From assembly GCA_024180945.1 (NCBI GenBank), contig JAKSGN010000003.1, positions 2,852,001 to 2,916,000 on the forward strand: a DNA stretch of 64,000 bases. The letters are read 5' to 3'. This document shows, piece by piece, positions 59,669 through 64,000 of the stretch (position 1 is the stretch's first letter; every line of letters starts with the position of its first letter). The stretch comes from Macrophomina tecta. Lineage: Eukaryota; Ascomycota; Dothideomycetes; Botryosphaeriales; Botryosphaeriaceae. The notes under the pieces are model-generated. The model ran no database searches and had not been told where the DNA came from. It was given only the letters and a program-made list of their open reading frames with translations. Made by a program: the position numbers and the translations under genes.

Positions 59669-60768
59669 ATGGCGGAAACCGAAGTACGTGCCCCATTCCC
59701 CCGAAGTGCTATCCTCGAGCCTGCTGCGTGCCCCTCTGCCCGATGACGTCCCATCGTCTCTAACGGTGTGTGTGGTGTGCGCACAGGTTCAAGCTCCCAC
59801 CGGCGACGAGCGCAAGCCGCGCAAGTCTGTGGCTTTTGCTGATGGCGCCCAGATTGTCGACAGCGACGGCAACGTCAAAGATGTCAACGGCGCCGGCGAG
59901 AACAACACGGCCGAGAGCCACGCCAACGAGGGCGATAAGGCTGTCGATGAGGTGACCGACATGTTCAGCAACCTGGCCAAGAAGAAGAAGAAGAAGTCCA
60001 GCAAGACCAAGGAGGGCGGCGACGACGAGGCCCCGGCCGCCGACGGCGAGTTCGACCCGTCGGCTCTGAAGAAAAAGAAGAAGAAGAAGAAGCCGGCCGA
60101 CGCGGATGACTTCGAGGCCAAGCTGGCCGAGGTCGGCGCCGGCGGCGACAAGGAGGAGGAGCAGAAGGAGGAAGAGGTGCAGGAGGGCGACATGGAGAAG
60201 GGCACCGGCATCTTCGCCCACGACGTCACCACCCCCATCAACTACAATCTGCTGCTCAACCGCTTCTTCACCATGCTGCACTCGCACCACCCCGACCTGG
60301 CCTCGTCCGGCTCCAAGAGCTACAAGATCCCGCCGCCGCAGTGTCTGCGTGAAGGCAACAAGAAGACCATCTTTGCCAACATCTCCGAGATTTGCAAGCG
60401 TATGAAGCGTAGTGATGAGCACGTCACCCAGTTCCTGTTCGCCGAATTGGGTACTAGCGGCAGTGTCGACGGCAGCAGGCGACTTGTTATCAAGGGTCGT
60501 TTCCAGCAGAAGCAGATCGAGAACGTGCTCAGGCGGTACATCGGTAGGTCCTGTCGGAAAATGCATTTGAGGCGGCCCAGCACTGACACAGTCGGCAGTC
60601 GAATATGTTACTTGCAAGACGTGCAGGTCGCCCGATACCGAGCTCAACAAGGGAGAGAACCGTCTGTACTTCGTCACCTGCAACTCGTGTGGCTCCAGGC
60701 GCAGTGTCACGGCTATCAAGACTGGTTTCTCTGCCCAGGTCGGCAAGAGAAGGAGGCAGCAGGGTTAG
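59669..60768 (+). CDS. SUI3: Translation initiation factor eIF2 subunit beta
   Basis: Three exons, 59669-59683 (15 nt, MAETE), 59787-60543 and 60599-60768, give 313 aa. The N-terminal half is disordered and has two lysine blocks ([14 protein letters not shown] and [13 protein letters not shown]), which in eIF2-beta contact eIF5 and eIF2B-epsilon. The globular part has [20 protein letters not shown], the domain I/II core ([20 protein letters not shown]) and the tRNA/gamma-linked helix [12 protein letters not shown]. The C-terminal C4 zinc ribbon reads [20 protein letters not shown] then [14 protein letters not shown]. The protein is part of the eIF2-GTP-Met-tRNAi ternary complex. The tiny first exon is supported by donor GTACGT and phase. 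Confidence 0.95.
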
Positions 60769-61470
60769 AGCGGAGCGGATGCATTTTTGGATGGTTCTCA
60801 GGTTACGACTCTGTGCGTTCTGGCTTCATGGCAACGATTTCATGGGATCCGGGCTACGCATATGTGGCAATCAAAAAGCATGGTGGTCTATGGATGACTT
60901 GTGCCAGGGAAGGGAAGGTGTACTGTAGCAGATACAAAACGAGAATGCACATGATACACAACCACTGAGGGAGCCGGGCATCCGGGGAGGATCTAGTCCG
61001 GGCTGTCGATAGGCGCCGAGGGGAAGACCCACCAGGAGCTGGTGAGCGCTAAACGATGGCAGTGATGTGCGTAGGCGCTGTGGCTAGCCAATGGCAGCCC
61101 GCCTTCCTCCGCCCAAGGCCGCGACGCGTCGAGAGCCGAGAGACGATCAGCTTACCCTGTCAGAAACGAATGCGCATACAGCCTGGCGCCGTGAAATTTA
61201 TGGCTGCGGTAGCGGAACCGGTGCTGACTTACGGCCGCTCATTTCCGGAATGGGGAACCAACTGAATTGTAAAATACCCGGCGCAGAGCTGGAGCTTTAT
61301 ATAGAGAGGCGCCCAACCGCCAGCATGCGCCGGCCACCTTCCTCCGCCATTCCTCCCAGCCAAGCTCTCCAGCACCCGTAGCACAAAGCAGACGCACTGT
61401 GGGGTACATTGCGCATACACCCTGATCCCGAGACGGCGCAGCTCTCATACTACACGAAACGCCCTCCACC
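60769..61470. other. Intergenic, promoter of AIM24 gene
   Basis: 3' flank of eIF2-beta and upstream region with a TATATA at 61298-61303. No coding region supported. Confidence 0.55.
61298..61303 (+). promoter_or_regulatory. Putative TATA box of AIM24 gene
   Basis: TATATA, 168-173 bp upstream of the AIM24 start. Position is a little far for the ATG but fits a short leader. Inference. Confidence 0.35.
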
Positions 61471-62940
61471 ATGTCGGCATACCCGCCGCCTCCCAACCAA
61501 CAGGCGCAATACTTCCCGCGTAAGCCCGCCTAAGCTTTGGCGTGGTAGCTTGCAACTAACCTCTCACAGCTCCGCCGCCAGGTACGACAAGCTCAACCAG
61601 CTCTCCGCCGAAGCTCCCGCCATTCGCTGCACCGCTAACAAGCACCCGCGCGACCAGATGGCCAGCAGCAGCAGCAGCAGCCGCCGCCGCCGCAATTCGC
61701 CCCGCCGCCCGCTCCGCAACAGCAACAACACCAATACTACCCACCTCCGCCTGCCCAGAGCCCACCCGCGACCCAGCAGCACTTTCCGCCGCCCCCGCAA
61801 CCCCAACAGCCCCAGCAACACCCCCACCACCAGCAGTATGAGCACCAGCGCACCTCATCATACCACGGCACGCCCACCCCGCAGCAGCAATACGCCCAGC
61901 CGCCCACGCCGGGCTACCCTCCCCCGCAGAGCGGCAGCCCCTTCCCTGTAGAGAAGGCGACGCCGCCTCCGCAGCCCGGCCAGCTGCAGCACGCCCACAC
62001 CTTCAACTCCAACGCCCCCGCGCAGATGCCTGGCGGCGCGCCCGCGGCCGGCCACTTTGTCGGCGCGGGCGCGACGCAGGACGACGTGGGCACCTTCAAT
62101 GGCGGCAGCTACCGCATCAGCCATCGCGATACCAATACCATTTTGACAGTGCAGTTGGCCATGGGCTGCCCGTTGACGGCGAGGCCGGGTGAGTGTTTAC
62201 GCCCATTTGCTCTTTTCCGGTGGTTCGAGGCTGATTGCTTGCTTTGCTAGGTGCTATGTTCGCCATGTCCCCGACGATTACCCTGAAGGGCACCCTCAAG
62301 TTCTCCCTCAAGAAGTTTGTTGCTGGCGGCGAGCTGGCGACGTCGACGTACACGGGCCCGGGTGAACTCCTGCTCGCGCCGCCGTCGATGGGCGACATTA
62401 CGAATATAAGGCTGAGCGGCCAGGAAATGTGGAGTGTGAGCAAAGACGGCTTTCTTGCTTGCACGCAGGGCATTGTGAAGGAGTATAAGAGTCAGAGCTT
62501 GTCGAAGGCTATGTTCTCGGGGGAAGGGTTGTTCGTGTACAAGATTTCCGGTTCGGGCATCTTGTGGGTTACGAGCTTGGGTGCGATTCTAAGGAAGGAC
62601 GTCAGTATCTCCCCGTTTTCAGGACAAAAGGCATTGAAAGCTGACAATGAGGTTAGCTGCAAGAAAACGAGAAGTACATTGTCGACAACGGTCACCTCGT
62701 CGCCTGGAATTGCAAGTATGCCCTTGAGCGCGTGGCGAGCGGAGGCATTATTTCGAACATGTCTTCGGGCGAAGGTCTCGTGTGCAAGTTCACTGGTGCG
62801 TCGTTTATATTCCTTATCCGCTACTCGTAATTGGCATGACTAACGATATTCATACGACAGGACCCGGCACCATATTCATCCAAACCAGGAACCCTACGGC
62901 TTTCTCCCAGTGGATTGGAGCACACGGCGGCGGCGTATAG
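61471..62940 (+). CDS. AIM24: AIM24 / TIGR00266 family protein
   Basis: Six exons, 61471-61519, 61570-61581 (12-nt micro-exon), 61658-62188, 62251-62600, 62657-62795 and 62861-62940, give 386 aa (382 if the micro-exon is skipped, still in frame). The N-terminal ~155 residues are Pro/Gln/His low complexity. The C-terminal beta-rich TIGR00266/AIM24 domain has [89 protein letters not shown] and a final [20 protein letters not shown] then AHGGG. Yeast Aim24 is a mitochondrial inner-membrane protein linked to MICOS and respiration. Many fungal and bacterial homologues are uncharacterised, and no mitochondrial presequence is visible here. The Gln/Pro region is CAG/CCG-repeat rich. Confidence 0.88.
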
Positions 62941-64000
62941 CTATGATCTCTTATGATTCCCCTTTTACTTTCTATGTTGATGTCTTAGCACCTGACAGTC
63001 GGCTTGAGCGATGAAATTGAGATTCCCAATGTTAATCGCATGCTAAGTTGAGACCCTGTAGTGCCCCTTGCGGAATGGTGGATATTCAAAGCTGCGGCTT
63101 TTTCTATCTTTCTTTCTTTCCTTTCTTTTTAATTGATAAGACAGGGCTTCCATAACTTGACAGCATGCTTGACAACTTATCTTTGAGGTCTTTCGTATAC
63201 CATCTCAAAGCTCCGAACAATGATAAGCCTAGTTCCGGGTATTCGATCTAGTGGAAGAGTTCGGTCCCAGGTAAGCAAGTTCGGAATGTGCTTTGCAGCT
63301 CCCTAACAAGTCCTCTCATTATGATTATTATTATTATTATTTTGACTACGCCACGCGTTGACGAGTGCTTTAGGTCTCCGAGCTCACAAGACGATAGCAA
63401 CAGTGCTTCATATCGGCTCAACACCATATTCATTTCTTGTCGCGGAAGACAGATGCTTTGAGCCATATCCAAGATTTGATCGGCTCGGGCCGGTCCCAAG
63501 GAACCATGGTTAAGGGATGCGGATCCTGGGTTCCTCATACTCGAACTCGAACCAAGACAACAAGCCTTGAAAGTGACCCCTTTAGAGACTATTGGATGTT
63601 TACAACCAATAGCAATGGTGTACCATCTTCACATCAAATGAATCTCCGCACCCCGTCCTCCGTTTAGACTCAGCAAACATCTGAGAGCTCCATCTCATCT
63701 TCACTATTGAACTTGTTGCCCCCTCTTTGTTCTCAGTCAAATTTTTGGTGCCGTGCCCGCAAAGCGTGCTAGCACATCATGTCAAATATTCACCGCATTG
63801 TTAGCTATGCTTCGAGCAGTCGCAAGAAGCCCGGATCCTGTCTCTTTGCTCCCGATCCTAACTCCATTGAACGCGGGAATACCTATAACACTTGGAAAGG
63901 GCAGAAATCTTCACAAGAGGGCCCGGAGAGTGAACCGGTACTCAAACGAGAGATGCTACCCCGCCACCTGCAGATGATATCAGTGGCTGGCGCTTTTGGA
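62941..64000. other. Intergenic end of window
   Basis: No supported gene up to the window edge. A short (ATT)n run lies at 63324-63341. A gene could begin beyond 64000. Confidence 0.5.

Overview
The window is nuclear DNA of a filamentous ascomycete (Pezizomycotina). The evidence is dense genes with short spliceosomal introns (mostly 50-95 bp, GT-AG, CTRAC-like branch sites), a class III chitin synthase, a filamentous-fungal NBR1 with four ZZ fingers, an AA1-like (Alt a 1-type) secreted protein and fungal F-box-like families. Dothideomycetes is my best guess from the family mix, but this is inference. Exon models were made by hand, from splice motifs, reading phase and family conservation.

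Layout. 0.5-2.1 kb: secreted bicupin oxalate decarboxylase (-). 3.7-5.8 kb: divergent pair ALG13 (-) and mitoribosomal mS35 (+). 6.4-7.5 kb: decayed DUF7726-type gene. 7.8-10.9 kb: atypical SDR and epoxide hydrolase (both -). 11.5-17.9 kb: two paralogous F-box-like genes (-) flanking a Nudix/DUF4743 gene (+) whose Nudix box is altered. 18-21 kb: gene-poor, with a possible relic of a small secreted protein. 20.9-31.9 kb: CE16-type esterase (-), prolyl 4-hydroxylase (+), NBR1-like autophagy receptor (+), HAD phosphatase (+) and BTB protein (-). 32.4-38.7 kb: ERV25, AA1-like secreted protein, metallo-beta-lactamase-fold hydrolase and NmrA-like reductase (all -). 39.6-41.8 kb: serine racemase-like enzyme (+) convergent with RIB7 (-). 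43.6-46.5 kb: class III chitin synthase (-). 48.3-52.7 kb: DUF218 protein, UBC12 and ILV5 (all +). 53.2-54.1 kb: aminoglycoside-phosphotransferase-like pseudogene. 55.6-62.9 kb: a large Ser-rich protein with a half zinc cluster and a C-terminal membrane segment (+), a small MIM2-like mitochondrial protein (-), eIF2-beta (+) and an AIM24/TIGR00266 protein (+).

Most genes are housekeeping: N-glycosylation, the secretory pathway (ERV25), cell wall, neddylation, riboflavin and branched-chain amino acid synthesis, translation and mitochondria. The accessory part is a small secretome (oxalate decarboxylase, CE16 esterase, AA1-like protein), detoxification-type enzymes, the F-box-like pair and the decayed genes. 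I see no biosynthetic cluster, no intact transposon, no tRNA or rRNA and no CRISPR array. The features most worth a second look are the DUF7726 relic, which lost the same apparent glutamine codon in both of its repeats, the altered Nudix box, the F-box pair with a shared N-terminal Cys motif, a triple 16-bp repeat upstream of the epoxide hydrolase, and unusual splicing features (a 12-nt micro-exon and a GC-AG intron).
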